A DNA stretch of 64,000 nucleotides from Spinellus fusiger (taxonomy: Eukaryota; Mucoromycota; Mucoromycetes; Mucorales; Phycomycetaceae), in contig JALLLS010000012.1 in the NCBI GenBank assembly GCA_025094145.1, positions 1 to 64,000 on the forward strand, in the 5' to 3' direction. Below, piece by piece: positions 34,541 through 46,000 of this stretch (position 1 is its first letter; the number at the start of each line of letters is the position of its first letter). A model generated the notes under the pieces. That model did not search any database, was not told the origin of the DNA, and worked only from the letters and a program-made list of their open reading frames with translations. The translations under genes were made by a program, and so were the position numbers.

Positions 34541-35405
34541 ATGTCTCGTTTCCTTCGTATTGCTATTGATGGTCCTGCCGCATCTGGCAAAAGTAATGTG
34601 TTTTTGACTAGAAGAAAACAACAGAAAGGCGTGACTGTGTGTTGATCTCGCTCTATTTCGCTCTATCTCGCTCTATTTCGCTCTGTTTTTCTTTTTCTCT
34701 CTTTTATCCTACTCAAGGCACAACAGCTCAACGTGTAGCCCGTACACTAAACTATGGCTATATTGACACAGGTGCTATGTACAGAGCGGTAGGCGTGTGT
34801 TGTGTGAATGCCGTATGTTCATTGTCTAGGTGACATTGAAATGTCTTGAGAACGGTGTGGATCCCAAGGAATCCATGAATAAGACCAAAGTAGCTGACAT
34901 TGCACAGTCAGCCACTGTCCGCTTTCCTGCTCTTGGCAAAGTAGAGTTGGACGGCAACGATGTCAGTCATGACATACGTTCTTCTTTGGTTTCTCGGTCC
35001 ATCAGTGCTGTTGCTGCCAACACCCGTGTCAGGGATATCCTCACCCACCAACAGCGCACAATGGCAGCAGAGGCCAAGGCGTGGCCCCACGTGGAGGGTG
35101 TGGTGATGGATGGCAGAGACATTGGCACGGTGGTACTGCCTGATGCTGAACTTAAAGTGTTTATTGTTGCAGATCCCCTTATTCGAGCCCAACGTCGGTT
35201 TGACCAACTCAAGGCTAAGCATGGACTCACTCCCAATGAGTCTGTAGAGGACATTGCCAGGGATTTGGCAGCAAGAGATAGAGCAGATACTACCCGTCGT
35301 GTGGCCCCACTGAAGCAGGCGTCGGATGCGGTTGTTCTGGATACAAGCCACTGCACAATGGAGGAGCAAGTCCAGGCCATTATTGATAGGATCCACTCTC
35401 TTTAA
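34541..35405 (+). CDS. cmk: Bacterial-type cytidylate (CMP/dCMP) kinase
   Basis: Three exons (34541-34592, 34718-34788, 34830-35405) give 232 residues. The P-loop GPAASGKST (residues about 10-18) spans the first intron. Family motifs follow: YIDTGAMYRAV, LDGNDVSHDIRS, VMDGRDIGTVVLPDAELKVF and RVAPLKQASDAVVLDTS. This is the PF02224 CMP kinase typical of bacteria, which phosphorylates CMP and dCMP using ATP. Eukaryotes mostly use the unrelated adenylate-kinase-type UMP/CMP kinase. Introns show that it is a genuine nuclear gene. No clear mitochondrial presequence is seen in the short N-terminus. The gene could be an old bacterial acquisition. Its stop is 20 bp from the convergent ZIP gene. Confidence 0.9.
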
Positions 35406-35424
35406 ATTGTTTTAATGTTCATAT

Positions 35425-36402
35425 TTAGTGGGAGTGTTTAATGTTCATAAGAATAGGCAAAAACATGCCAAGAAGAATAGTGCCAATGTGGGCATGACTC
35501 ATTTTAGTAGAAGCGTGGCTGTGGGTAGAATGATTTGAAGGAGAGGAAGAGGAAGAGAAAGAGGAAGACTGAACTTCTTGGAGTGCGTGCATGGCTACAT
35601 ATAAAAAGGTCCCTCCAGAATAGATCAATAGAATGCCTGTCCAGTACTCAATCCCAGTTGCATCTGTGGAGGATGTCAAGTACAGGAAGGAGTAGGTGAG
35701 AATAGCGCCCAAGGGTGCTGCCATGGAGAACATAAGGAGATGTCTTCGTACTTGAGTCCTAGAAATGCCCTCTGCTAACAGAACAGTCGTCAGGGCAAAG
35801 GCAGAGGGTGCTTTGTGGAGCATAATAGCAAAGAACACCACCATTGACAGCTGTGGGTGGGAGGCAGACGCACCCAAGGCAATACCATCAGCAGCAGCAT
35901 GAACAATAAGGCCAATCGTAGGTGTTATGGCGCGTGCTGTGACAGCAGAATAGTGACTGGGAGAAGGACTGTTGCTGACAAGAGGTGTGTTGGAATCCTC
36001 CAAGGGTATTTCTACTGGCTCATCGGTTTCTGTGTCTGACTGCAAGAATGTGTCTTTGGCGGGTTCTCCATGAATGTGCATAGAGCTTAGCTGGTCGACA
36101 ATAAACATGGTAGCAAAGCCAATGACAAGGGAAAGACCCACAGCAGTGTGCATAGGAGACGACGCCTCAGTATCCTCAGCATCCTCTTTGGTGACTGTAG
36201 ATTGGGAGCTGTACAGCGTGTCTACACCTTCAGGAATAATAACAACAAGAGCTGTACTTATCAAAAGACCCACTCCCAGTGCAGTCAAGTAGCCCAGCTT
36301 TGTCTCTGATAGCTTAGCTGCCAAGGGAATACTGCCAAATAGAAAGGCACCCACAAGAAGAGTAATCGAAAGAAGAAGAAGCCATACAAAAGGATTCAGC
36401 AT
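35425..36402 (-). CDS. ZIP-family zinc transporter (ZIP9/SLC39A9-like)
   Basis: A single-exon 325-residue membrane protein. Helix 1 (VWLLLLSITLLVGAFLFGSI) and helix 2 (LTALGVGLLISTALVVIIPE) are followed by a variable His/Ser/Asp-containing loop. The ZIP signature follows in HAAADGIALGASASH (metal-site helix 4) and IMLHKAPSAFALTT (helix 5), then helices 6-8. The length, the HKAPSAF form and the IPEG motif in helix 2 point to the ZIP9 subfamily, which in other eukaryotes sits in the Golgi or plasma membrane and moves zinc into the cytosol. A His/Ser-rich segment near the C-terminus (SNHSTHSHAS) may bind metal. Confidence 0.9.
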   Translation of the reverse strand: MLNPFVWLLLLSITLLVGAFLFGSIPLAAKLSETKLGYLTALGVGLLISTALVVIIPEGVDTLYSSQSTVTKEDAEDTEASSPMHTAVGLSLVIGFATMFIVDQLSSMHIHGEPAKDTFLQSDTETDEPVEIPLEDSNTPLVSNSPSPSHYSAVTARAITPTIGLIVHAAADGIALGASASHPQLSMVVFFAIMLHKAPSAFALTTVLLAEGISRTQVRRHLLMFSMAAPLGAILTYSFLYLTSSTDATGIEYWTGILLIYSGGTFLYVAMHALQEVQSSSFSSSSSPSNHSTHSHASTKMSHAHIGTILLGMFLPILMNIKHSH

Positions 36403-36612
36403 GAGGAAATAGACAGTTGGATAGAGTCACTCTTTCTTTAAAAGGAGAGAAAGAGGAAAAGAGAAAAGTAGTCTAGAAAAGGAAAAGAGAAAACGTCAAA
36501 AGGAAAAGATTCCAGTGGCTGTTCAAGTGATGGGTGAGGGGGGCCATCCATAAGGCACAGAGGATCCCAGTTGAATCCCAGACAGAGGAAGATTTTCATC
36601 ATGAGAATGGCT

Positions 36613-38550
36613 TTAAGGTGGGATGCTGTTGGCTGTGTGTTTATTATCTGTGGTGATATCTGTTGTATTATCTTTAGTACTCTCTGTGGTGATATCCTTA
36701 GTACTCTCTGTGGTATTATCCTTAGTACTCTCTGTGGTATTATCCTTAGTACTTTCTGTGGTATTATCCTTAGTACTTTCTGTGGTATTATCCTTAGTAC
36801 TTTCTGTGGTATTATCCTTAGTAACAGTGGTAATATCAACACCATTAGCAGAAGTGGTATCATCCTTGACACTCTCATGATCAGTATCACTGCCACCCAT
36901 TCCCTTATGATCACTCTCTTCAACCTTCACCACTACATCCGGAAGATAATTGGCTAATAGCTTCTCCAATGCCTCATCCTCAGGAAAAGTACCACAGGAA
37001 AACTCCCCATAAATGCCCTGTCTTAGACAACCACGTAGAAATGGAATACACCAACGCACATAGGCAGAGGAAAAGGACTGTAGAAAGATCTTTCCCTCCA
37101 CATACTTTGGTGCTGCTTGGTCTGCATACTCCTCAAGGGCATGTCCAATACGAAGAAAACACTTCTCCAAATGCCTACGAATAGGATCCAACAGACTCAC
37201 TGCTGGTAGGAGACGGAGGGCATTCAAGGTAGAGAGAATGTTGTTGGTAAATACAGCCAGCAGAGGGTAGTCCATTAGTAGCATGGGAGGCTGGTGAGCA
37301 TGTCTCTTTTCTTGTGTCTCCTGCCATGAGAGAGCAGAGGCCAGTTTAACAGACATCCATGCACTGGGAGCAAGATCACTCGAGTCCTTTATCCCAGAAA
37401 GTACATCTTCCGTGGCTTCATCCGTCCATTGATAAACAAGGTGCAGCATGGCCTGTTCAAATGCATCCACAAACAAGTGTCTGAAATCCAAGCCAATCCG
37501 TCCTAGTGAAATACCACAGTACTGTAATTGTGTAAGAAGAGAAGCAAGGGAAGAGGTGTCCTTGATAAATCCACACTCCTCCTTCAACATGTCCCTTATG
37601 TGAGTGATAAGATGCACCATATAATCTGATAATAGAGCCAGGCTCTCATGACTGGAGAAGATAGACATGTACTGCTTGGCAATTTCAAACATTTGCTCTC
37701 TCATCACATCAATGTACCGCTTTAAACACTCAAATGCACTTGCACTTCTTTTTCTGACATCCTCAGATGTATCTCTTTGTCGAATCCTCTCCAGTCGTTG
37801 TTCTAGGAAGTCATTTCTGGACCGTAGAAACACTATCTGTAGTTCTGCTTCTGAGGGAAATGCCTCCATGCGTCGCAAATGACCTACGATACTCATGGCT
37901 GCTGCTAATTTGATAGGACGTCGTAGATGAGAAACAAGCTGCACTAACATGGAATCACACGAAGCCTGCACTTGTTGCTGGAGACTGTGGATGACGGGCA
38001 ATGGATACTGCACACCCAACAGACGGACATGAGAGGCCAGGTCCATAGCTTCTGAGTAATATCCATTCCATACACAGGTATCCATTAGCTGAGGAATCTC
38101 TAGTAGATCCACCAACACATTCTGATGCTCCAGTACACGTGTAAGTTTGGCTCTGTCTTCCACAATGGCCTGTGCCTGTTGAATAAACGTCTGGCTCCTT
38201 TTCTGTAGGTCAGGGAGGGTGTTGATCAGTGTCTCCAAATGCTCGTCCAGGCCCTGTAATGTTTCGTCCAAGGTGTGTCGACACTCCTGGGCATGAATAA
38301 ATACAGGGTAGTCTCTATACGCCAGTGTTTGTGCCTCTTGCTTTATCTTGTCCTGTTCTGCCTTTCGTTCTATGGGTTCTTTGATGAGAGTGTCAAGAGG
38401 GAGCGAGGTCAACCGAGTAATGTAATCACACGTCCACTGTGACGTGTAAAGTGCCTGTCGCTGGTCCTCCCCCAGTGTATCTGTTATTAGTCTCAGCAGT
38501 TCATCATGACTGTCAGCCTTAGTATTGGTAAGAAGAGATGGACTAGGCAT
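36613..38550 (-). CDS. COG8: Conserved oligomeric Golgi complex subunit 8
   Basis: One long exon encodes 645 residues from the ATG at 38550. An in-frame ATG 45 bp upstream would add a Phe/Ser-rich leader unlike the family. COG8/Dor1 landmarks include ETLQGLDEHLETLINTLPDL, VLEHQNVLVDLLEIPQLMD, NGYYSEAMDLASHVRLL and YCGISLGRIGLDFRHLFVDA. The protein belongs to lobe B of the COG tether, which guides retrograde vesicles within the Golgi. After the conserved part the tail becomes a run of about seven TKDNTTES repeats encoded by a 24-bp tandem repeat (36665-36825), absent from typical COG8 proteins. Confidence 0.9.
   Translation of the reverse strand: MPSPSLLTNTKADSHDELLRLITDTLGEDQRQALYTSQWTCDYITRLTSLPLDTLIKEPIERKAEQDKIKQEAQTLAYRDYPVFIHAQECRHTLDETLQGLDEHLETLINTLPDLQKRSQTFIQQAQAIVEDRAKLTRVLEHQNVLVDLLEIPQLMDTCVWNGYYSEAMDLASHVRLLGVQYPLPVIHSLQQQVQASCDSMLVQLVSHLRRPIKLAAAMSIVGHLRRMEAFPSEAELQIVFLRSRNDFLEQRLERIRQRDTSEDVRKRSASAFECLKRYIDVMREQMFEIAKQYMSIFSSHESLALLSDYMVHLITHIRDMLKEECGFIKDTSSLASLLTQLQYCGISLGRIGLDFRHLFVDAFEQAMLHLVYQWTDEATEDVLSGIKDSSDLAPSAWMSVKLASALSWQETQEKRHAHQPPMLLMDYPLLAVFTNNILSTLNALRLLPAVSLLDPIRRHLEKCFLRIGHALEEYADQAAPKYVEGKIFLQSFSSAYVRWCIPFLRGCLRQGIYGEFSCGTFPEDEALEKLLANYLPDVVVKVEESDHKGMGGSDTDHESVKDDTTSANGVDITTVTKDNTTESTKDNTTESTKDNTTESTKDNTTESTKDNTTESTKDITTESTKDNTTDITTDNKHTANSIPP
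36665..36825 (-). repeat. 24-bp coding tandem repeat in the COG8 tail
   Basis: About seven units on the pattern CCTTAGTACTTTCTGTGG plus TATTAT, encoding TKDNTTES on the minus strand. Units differ at few positions, as expected of a length-variable minisatellite. Confidence 0.9.
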
Positions 38551-38670
38551 CCAAAAAGAAAAGAAAAGAAAAGAGGAGAAATTAAAATGCCGCAATCAGA
38601 GGATCATTAGGGCCATCCTTATCAATGTATTGAGAGTGAAAAAAAAATAATAGCAGGGAAAGAGAGGAGT

Positions 38671-41322
38671 CTAATTATGGCTTTTTGAGTTATCACGGCC
38701 TACACCTGCCAGACGCTCATTCTGATCCACGAGATTGGCTGCCTTCTCAGAGAACTGTAGGGACAAAACCTGAAGTCTCGACAATTCTACCTGATGAAGC
38801 ACAACACATTGAGACACTTGATCCAGTGATGCCGACAACTCCTCACTCCAGATCATCTTGGCTACAATAGCAGAGACATTGGAGACGGGTAAATCAAACA
38901 TCGTTGACAGCTGAGACAGTCCCAGTGTAGAGTAGTAGGAGGCATAGGTAAACAGATAGGTGCGAAGTCCTTCTTCCTGGATCTTGCGCACCAGCATGTC
39001 TTTGATGTCCTGTGTCTCTGGCATAAGATCCCATACTTTGATAGCCAAAATAAAGTCTTTGGCTCTCTCCCATTCACCTGATGCCAATGCCTTTGCAGCA
39101 CTCATAATGTGATCTCTTGTGTTTTCAGGAGGTCCAGAGAAGGCCTGACGCTCGTTGTAGTCTAACAATCTACGGAAGGGTCTAGAAATAAACTTTTTGT
39201 TGTTGGGGCCTGCCTGTGCCTGTGCAGGAATCTCCAGCAGCATGGAGCATGTCAGGAACACACACTCGAGAAGTTCGAGGTTGATGTGCATGTGGAAGGG
39301 CAATTGGCGCTGACGTTCGAGCTGATCTGTCTCCAATGTAGGCTGCTGGCCATAGCGTGGTGTCTGGATACCTTGTGCCAACAACTCCTTCACACGGCCT
39401 GAGCCTTGGATCTCTTGGAGAGCAGCATGGGCTTCCTTGATCAGACCATCACGGAAGGCACACAACCCAATCTGAACTGTGGTACGGTTGAAGAGGATCT
39501 GTGTACTAATGTCGGCTTGGTGGATGGATTCCTGTAAGTGAGACATCAACAACATATCACGAGCAGTGTGGAAGTCCTTGTGAAGAGCAAAGTGATATAT
39601 GTGGCAGAGCATGGCGCGTGTACGGAGAACAGACACATTCTGCTTGTACAAATAGGTACATGTTTGGTGGATCAATTGGGTAGGTTCTTCAGAGTGGGTG
39701 ATTTTGGAAGAGACATAGTTGGGTAGGACATCCTTGGTGACTTTTTCAATAGAACGAATGACCTGGTCAGGCTAGAGGGACAAAAGAAGGGTTAGTATCC
39801 CAACGCCATGCACTTTTGTAGTATAGACTAGACTAGAGAGAGTATTTCTATGACTTGCCTTGTAGTAAAGATGCTCAAGACGTCTAATAAGCACACGGGA
39901 AATGTTCTCCTTCATCTCATGCTTCTCAAAGTAGCACTGTGTTCTCACCAAGATGGCATAGAGAGAGGGCTCGTCACGGAGACGGTCCATGTAGTCTGTA
40001 GCATGAGGATCAATGTGTTGCAGAGAACGAGTGAACTCATCATCCAGACGCTCAGCATAACTGACAATAGAACCACGGATCTGAACTGTTTCTCCAGCAG
40101 CAGGAGTCACGTCCTTGTCTTCATTCTCAAGTTCATCAGCATCTTCACGCACAACAAAGGCAGGGTTGGCCTCCAATACACCCAACAAGAGGTTCAACTC
40201 TTTCTCTACAGACTTCCACAGCTTCACATCCATATACTCCACCATGCTGAGGTTGATATCAAAACGAGAAGAAATCAAAGCAAGAAGAACAGAGATCTTT
40301 TGGAAAGGAGATTTTGACTTTTGAAGGAGAATCTCCAATACAGACAGTTGTTCTTCACGATCAGTGTTCTAACAGAGGTATGCGTGCTGTGAATAAGGAG
40401 CCTTCTCTTACAAAGAAAACATTCTTCTTCTTTACCTTTTTTCCTCTGTTCTCCAATGTCTCTCTCAGTTTTGTCAAGAGAGTCTCGTTGGTCACCTCCA
40501 CCACAGCCTTACCACTCTTGCCTACAGAGGTAAAGCCATCATCAGCAGCCTCGTCTTCTGTTGCAGGTGTGACCTCCTTTTTCAAGAAGCCTGGCTTAAG
40601 AACAGGCAATGGCACATCTTCCTCTTCCTCTTCCTCCATGTAAGCCTCGGGATCCTAGAAGGAGAAGGTCAGCCTTTTTCTTTTTTTTCTTTTTCTCTGT
40701 CTATCGTTACCTTTTTGTACTCTGCAATCTCAGTCTCATATTGCTTGGTGAGCTTCTTCAGCTTCTGACGCATGGCATTCACAGCTTTGTTGTTGCCTGC
40801 ACTCATCTTCTTCTTGGCAGCCTTCTCCTTTTGCAGAGTGTCTTGCAAGAAATCATCAGTGTCAGCCAATGTCTTGATGTAGAAGCTAGGCACCCGAATG
40901 CTATCAAAACCAGTGGTGGCTCTGGTGACACTGACAGACAGCTTATCAAATTCTATACAAACCATCAGTAAATAGGCTACAGCAGCACTTGTTTTACCTG
41001 TAGTAATACGTGTCCAATCACTGTTCTTCTGCCCATTCTCGATAGCCTTGACGCAACTTTGCATCTCTTCAATACGCTTGTCTTTTTGTGATTTAACTTG
41101 ACGTTTTCGCCCAAACTCCTCGTCAGAGTCATCATCAGAGTCATCACCGTTGCCTTTCAAGAAACGTGACTTCTTAGGCTGATCATCTTGTTGTTTATTT
41201 CCTTCATCTTCAGAAGAATCGGCTTCATTGTCGGACAACTCTTCATCAGAAATGAAAGACTCATTGTCAGAAGAATCAGTTTCGGATTCACTGTCAGAGG
41301 CAGAACGGAAGAAACGTGACAT
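38671..41322 (-). CDS. NIP1: Translation initiation factor eIF3 subunit C
   Basis: Five exons (40998-41322, 40711-40952, 40436-40654, 39859-40368, 38671-39771) give 798 residues. The N-terminus MSRFFRSASDSESETDSSDN begins the Ser/Asp/Glu-rich segment that in eIF3c contacts eIF1 and eIF5. Next come GFDSIRVPSFYIKTLADTDD, FQKISVLLALISSRFDINLS, and the C-terminal PCI domain with LRTYLFTYASYYSTLGLSQL, STMFDLPVSNVSAIVAKMIW and the closing VDQNERL. It is a core subunit of eIF3 on the 40S ribosome. The fourth intron uses a GC donor (GCAAGT, ending at 39858) and a CTAG acceptor. The gene lies 120 bp upstream of COG8 on the same strand. Confidence 0.95.
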
Positions 41323-41648
41323 GGTGTAGTCGTGTGGTTGTTGCCGCAGATAAAGAGAGAGAGAGAATGAAAAATAAGAAAGTTCCACTGGCTTGGCTTT
41401 TTTCTTTTAAGAAATGTGTCTTCTTCTTTCTGTGCCTTGTCACGTAAACAAGTAGGTCCGCGTAAAGAAAGAGCGAAAAAAAAAAAGGGAGACCACGACA
41501 GTGGAAATTTCTTATTTTTCATCCTTAGCAGCGTCCCAAAAAAACAAAAACTTTTCAAGTCACGTGTAACATCGGGAGTGACTTGTGTGAAGAGGACACT
41601 CTGAATAAAAGTGAGGGTGTAAACAAGTGGGTGTATGAATATAAATAT

Positions 41649-41695
41649 GTGCTAATAATGGAAGTGCTAATAATGGGTGCTAATAATGGAAGGTG
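41649..41695. repeat. Short tandem repeat GTGCTAATAATGGAA
   Basis: Three imperfect 14-15 bp copies between the eIF3c promoter region and the LINE element. Confidence 0.8.
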
Positions 41696-41768
41696 TGATA
41701 GTAATAGAATGTGTGACGATCCATTTTATTTCTATCTCTTAATGGCTTTATGACATAGCCAACACTGG

Positions 41769-43062
41769 ATGGCTCTTCCCGCTAAAAACTCGGACTCGCC
41801 AAGTGGTGCCAATAGCCCACACAACACCCCTCATGGACCAAAACAACAGCGTAATGCTATACCTTTTCGTTCGTACTCGGCAGCAGCCAAGTACAAATCT
41901 GTGCCTTTGTCAGCCCCCAACACCACTCATGGCACCTCAACACGTACCCCTCGAGTCTGGAAACAGGCTTCCAGCAAACACCCCTGTGTGTTTTTTGATG
42001 TCACCTTGGTGTTGGTGACATCAGCAGCCTTCTATAGAGAAGCTAGAAAAGTTTTTCCGGTGGGAGTGGGTCTTGGAATAACTACCCACAAAGAAGGATC
42101 TCGGACTCTAGTAGAAGTCATCCTCAAGTCAGAGGATCACTGCTTAGATCTGTAATGGAGAGGACCTTGTAGTTGATAGGGTCACTCTGAAGGCATACCC
42201 TGCTTTGCCTGATAACTGCAAAGTGACAAGGATAGCACTTAAGAATCTTCTTATTGAGGATGCTGATGATGTTCGTTTGGGACTAGAAAAGTCTCTTGGG
42301 CCCTATGGGCAGATACTTGAACTCGGTCTGCATGTTGAGGAACATGGCGGCTGGTTCATGGGCCGAGGATATGCTTTTATTTCTTTTTCTACTTCTTCTG
42401 CGTCTGTTTCTGCTTCCTTCCTGCCACTAAGCCACTAGATGAAGTGGTTTGATGGCTCCAGTACTTTTTTTGCTACTTGGCAAGATATGCCAAGTTTCTG
42501 TCGATACTGTCATGCTGCAGATCACTTGTGTGAAGAGTGTCTTACTCGTCCCCGTCGTTTGTGGTTTGGATATAATACTGAGGGTCATATTGCAGCTCAA
42601 TGTCCTCAAAATAGAGAGGACTTAGGCCGTAAAAGGCCTAAGATTCAGAAGAACAAACCTACAGTTGTTGTTGATACTACTGTTACAGTTGATACTAGCG
42701 TTTCTCTTAGTCCTATTGTTGCTTCTAAAGCTTCTGTTATTCCTGATGATGCCATTGCATTTACTACGTCTACTGTTGATACTGTTGTTGATGGTAGTAA
42801 TGCCTCCCCTTCTACTGCTACATGTGTCACAGATCTTTTGAATTCTTCTCTTTCTGGTGCATTGGTTTTTGAGTCTGAAGTAGATTTCATGCATTTGGAT
42901 GGACCTATATCTAGTGGTGTAGACCTCCCTGAGAACTCACCAAGTATACCAAGTCAACCCACCTTGCCTGCCTTACGTGTTTCATCTGCCTTACGTGTTT
43001 CATCTGCCATTCTTCCTCGCAATCCACCTCGCAATCGCCAAAGACCTGTTAGATATCAATGA
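41769..43062 (+). pseudogene. LINE ORF1 (gag-like, zinc knuckle), frameshifted
   Basis: It begins MALPAKNSDSPSGANSPHNT. A frameshift near 42150 moves the frame to VVDRVTLKAYPALPDNCKVT and GLHVEEHGGWFMGRGYAFIS, and a TAG at 42436-42438 interrupts it. Cysteine motifs follow: CRYCHAADHLCEEC, then a second knuckle whose first cysteines are lost (FGYNTEGHIAAQCP). The Ser/Thr/Val-rich end runs to 43062, and its stop overlaps the ORF2 start. The product would be the nucleic-acid-binding ORF1 protein of the element. Confidence 0.75.
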
Positions 43063-46000
43063 ATAGAGTACAACCATACGATATTCAATTGGGCTCTCTC
43101 AATTGCAGAGGCCTGGCCAAGGCAAATAACACACAAAAACGACAACAATTTATTCGATTTCTACGGATACAATCTTTTCAACTACTTGCTTTCCAAGAAA
43201 CACATGCTTCTCCTGACCTTCAACACACCTTCCACATGGAATTCCAAGCTTCTCATAGCCTCTGGTCTTCTCATTGTGGATTTATTTTCTCTCTCTCTCC
43301 TGATCTTCTTCTTTCTCCCAACTACTCGACTATTGATTGTAGAGTTCTCTCTGCTACAATTACTCATCGCAACAATGCCTTTGAATCATTTGAGCTGTTG
43401 GTACTCTATGCACCTACACGCCTTTCTGAACAAAGACATTTCTACAACAATCTTCTCTTGCTTCCGTCCTTTATGGACTATACTACTTCTCTCCAATGCA
43501 TCCTTATTGCTGGGGATTTTAACTACTCTGTACCTACTACTCACTCACCATCACTACTACAGTGGACATCTTTTGTGGATAGGTACTTTGTTGATTGCCA
43601 TTATCGTTCTTTCCTCCACCCTCCACCCACTTTTCGTAGAGGAAATGTTGCATCTAGTATTGATGCCATTTTTGTATCAATTGCCTTAGCTCCTATAACT
43701 CACTCTGCTACTATAGACTTTATTAACTCAGAGTGGACTGATCATGCTCTTTTGTCAGTTACTTTACCATTTACTGCTATACCTTGTGGTAAAAGCTTGT
43801 GGCGTGCCAATCCAATTTTGGCTCAGAAAAAAAGACTTTTGTGACCTACTCATGGACTCACTTTCTCACCTTCTTCCTACCATGTCAGATCTTTCTGTAC
43901 AAGATCAGTGGGAAAGAGCCAAGTTAGAAGTTCGGAATGTAGCTAGGAAATTTGGAAAGAAACAGGCAGCATGGCGTTAACGACAGCTACGTAAATTACA
44001 AAGTCGACGCAACCGAATTTTGAGAGAATATCGCTCTACTGCTTTTTTGTCTCTGCTTCTTCCCTCTGTGGAAACTCAAATTTCTGCTTTGCAGAATGAG
44101 ATTGCCTGTGTGGCTACCCTTCGAGCTGGTCGTATTTGGAGAGAACAAGGTGAACGGTCTGCTGGCTTCTTGAAAAGAACAATGACTACTAGACAGGCCC
44201 AGACCGCTATCCCTGCCCTGAGACACCCAGTATCTGGTGCTCTTTGCTCTGAACCTCAGGAAATGACAGCTGCAGCTCAATGTTTTTATTCAAAACTATA
44301 CTCTGCTGAGACTGTAGATGCTTCTGCCACTGAACAGCTCTTATCTTCTATTCCTAGTTCCTGCATTCTATCTGCTAATACTGCTAAACAGTTGGTAGCA
44401 GATATCACTCTGGAAGAGATTCTGGAAGGTGTCTCTCGCTCCCCACGACGTAGTAGTCCAAGCATGGATGGCATACCCTATGAGATTCTGAGGCTTTTTT
44501 TTGCTCACCCTGAATATGCCGCTATGGTTGTGAAAGTCTACAATGATGCTCTTACTCTAGGTACTTTTCCTATAAGCTAGCAGGACACATGTATGACTCT
44601 TCTTCCAAAGAGAGGTGATCTTTCTTCGTTGGCCAACTGGAGGCCCATTTCGCTTATCAACACAGACGCAAAAGTCTTTACTTGGCTTGTTATTAGTCGT
44701 GTTGTTCCTGCTGCTCAGACACTAGTGAACCATTTCCAGACTGAGTTTCTGCACGGTCGTTTCATTGCAGATAATGGTTTGTTGACTCGGTTGGTGATGG
44801 ACGATGCTGTTCGATCTTGTTCAACTGCTGTTGGCTTGTTATTGGACCAAGAAAAGGCATATGATAGAGTTCATCCTACCTATCTTTCCACTGTTATTCG
44901 TCGTTTTGATTTCCCAGAGACTCTTGTCACTTGTCTGATTGGTTTGTTCTTTGGTACAGCCATTAGGGTCAATGTCAATAGATTTATCTCCACCAGTAAA
45001 CCAAGGACGTGGTCTACGTCAAGGGGATCCACTGTCACCAGTGCTATTTAACCTGGATTTTGAACCTCTTCTTTGCTCTCTGTTACAAGACACTGATCTT
45101 AAAGGATACGTCTTCACTAACTCTGCTACTTCTGTGCTTCTTTCTCCTCCTGCACCAGTAAAAGTACTTGCATATGCTGATGATGCCTTAGTCTTTCTTC
45201 AACAGCCGTCTGATCTAGACTGCCTGTACAAGTGGCTGGATATCTATAGCAGAGTATCCAATGCAAAAATTAATTTCTCCAAGACAACTGCTTTTTCTCT
45301 TTCTGGGGCCTTGCTCCCTGGGTGGACTGATCCACTAAGTCGCCATCAGATCGTTGACTGGCATGACTGTAGATCCAGTACTCCTGTGATATACCTGGGT
45401 TTTCCTCTTACCACTTCCACAGACCAACACCAGTTCTTCTACCAACAGCTTATGGAAAAAGTAAAAGCAGTTTGTCACATCCACTCCCAACGTTCTTTGT
45501 CTGTGTTAGGAACAGCCACCATGCTTAATACTCTCATCTTCTCTACCTTGTGGCATATCCTTCGAGTTACTCCTCTGCCTGCTAAAGTATTGAAACAGTT
45601 GCGCTCTTGTGGTCGACAGTTCCTTATGCATAACATGTTTCCACCCATCAAATTTGATAAGTTAACTGCACCCAAGCAAGCAGGTGGACTGGGTATCCTG
45701 GATCCTCAACTACACCAATGGGCTCTGCAAGCTCGGTGGATTCGACCTCTCTTTGGTGGAAAGCCTGATTCTTTTGTTTCTCCTTACACTGCTTTTGTTC
45801 TTCAAAGTATGTGTAATGTGCCTGATCCATTACTGCCTTTCTTTTTTCCAACCCTATGCTCCCATGCACTTGCATCTGGTTTACACCCTTTGGGTTCACT
45901 ACTAAATGTCTTTGACCAGTTGCCACGGCGTTCAGTAAGTCAGAGAGTGTCATCTGCTACTTGTCTCTCTCTTCCTTTGTCTGCTGTTTGGTCTTCACCT

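Noticed and set aside
36438..36923. Repeat-rich frames antisense to and out of phase with the COG8 tail
   Set aside because: They arise because a 24-bp repeat keeps several frames open. Only the COG8 frame links to a conserved protein.
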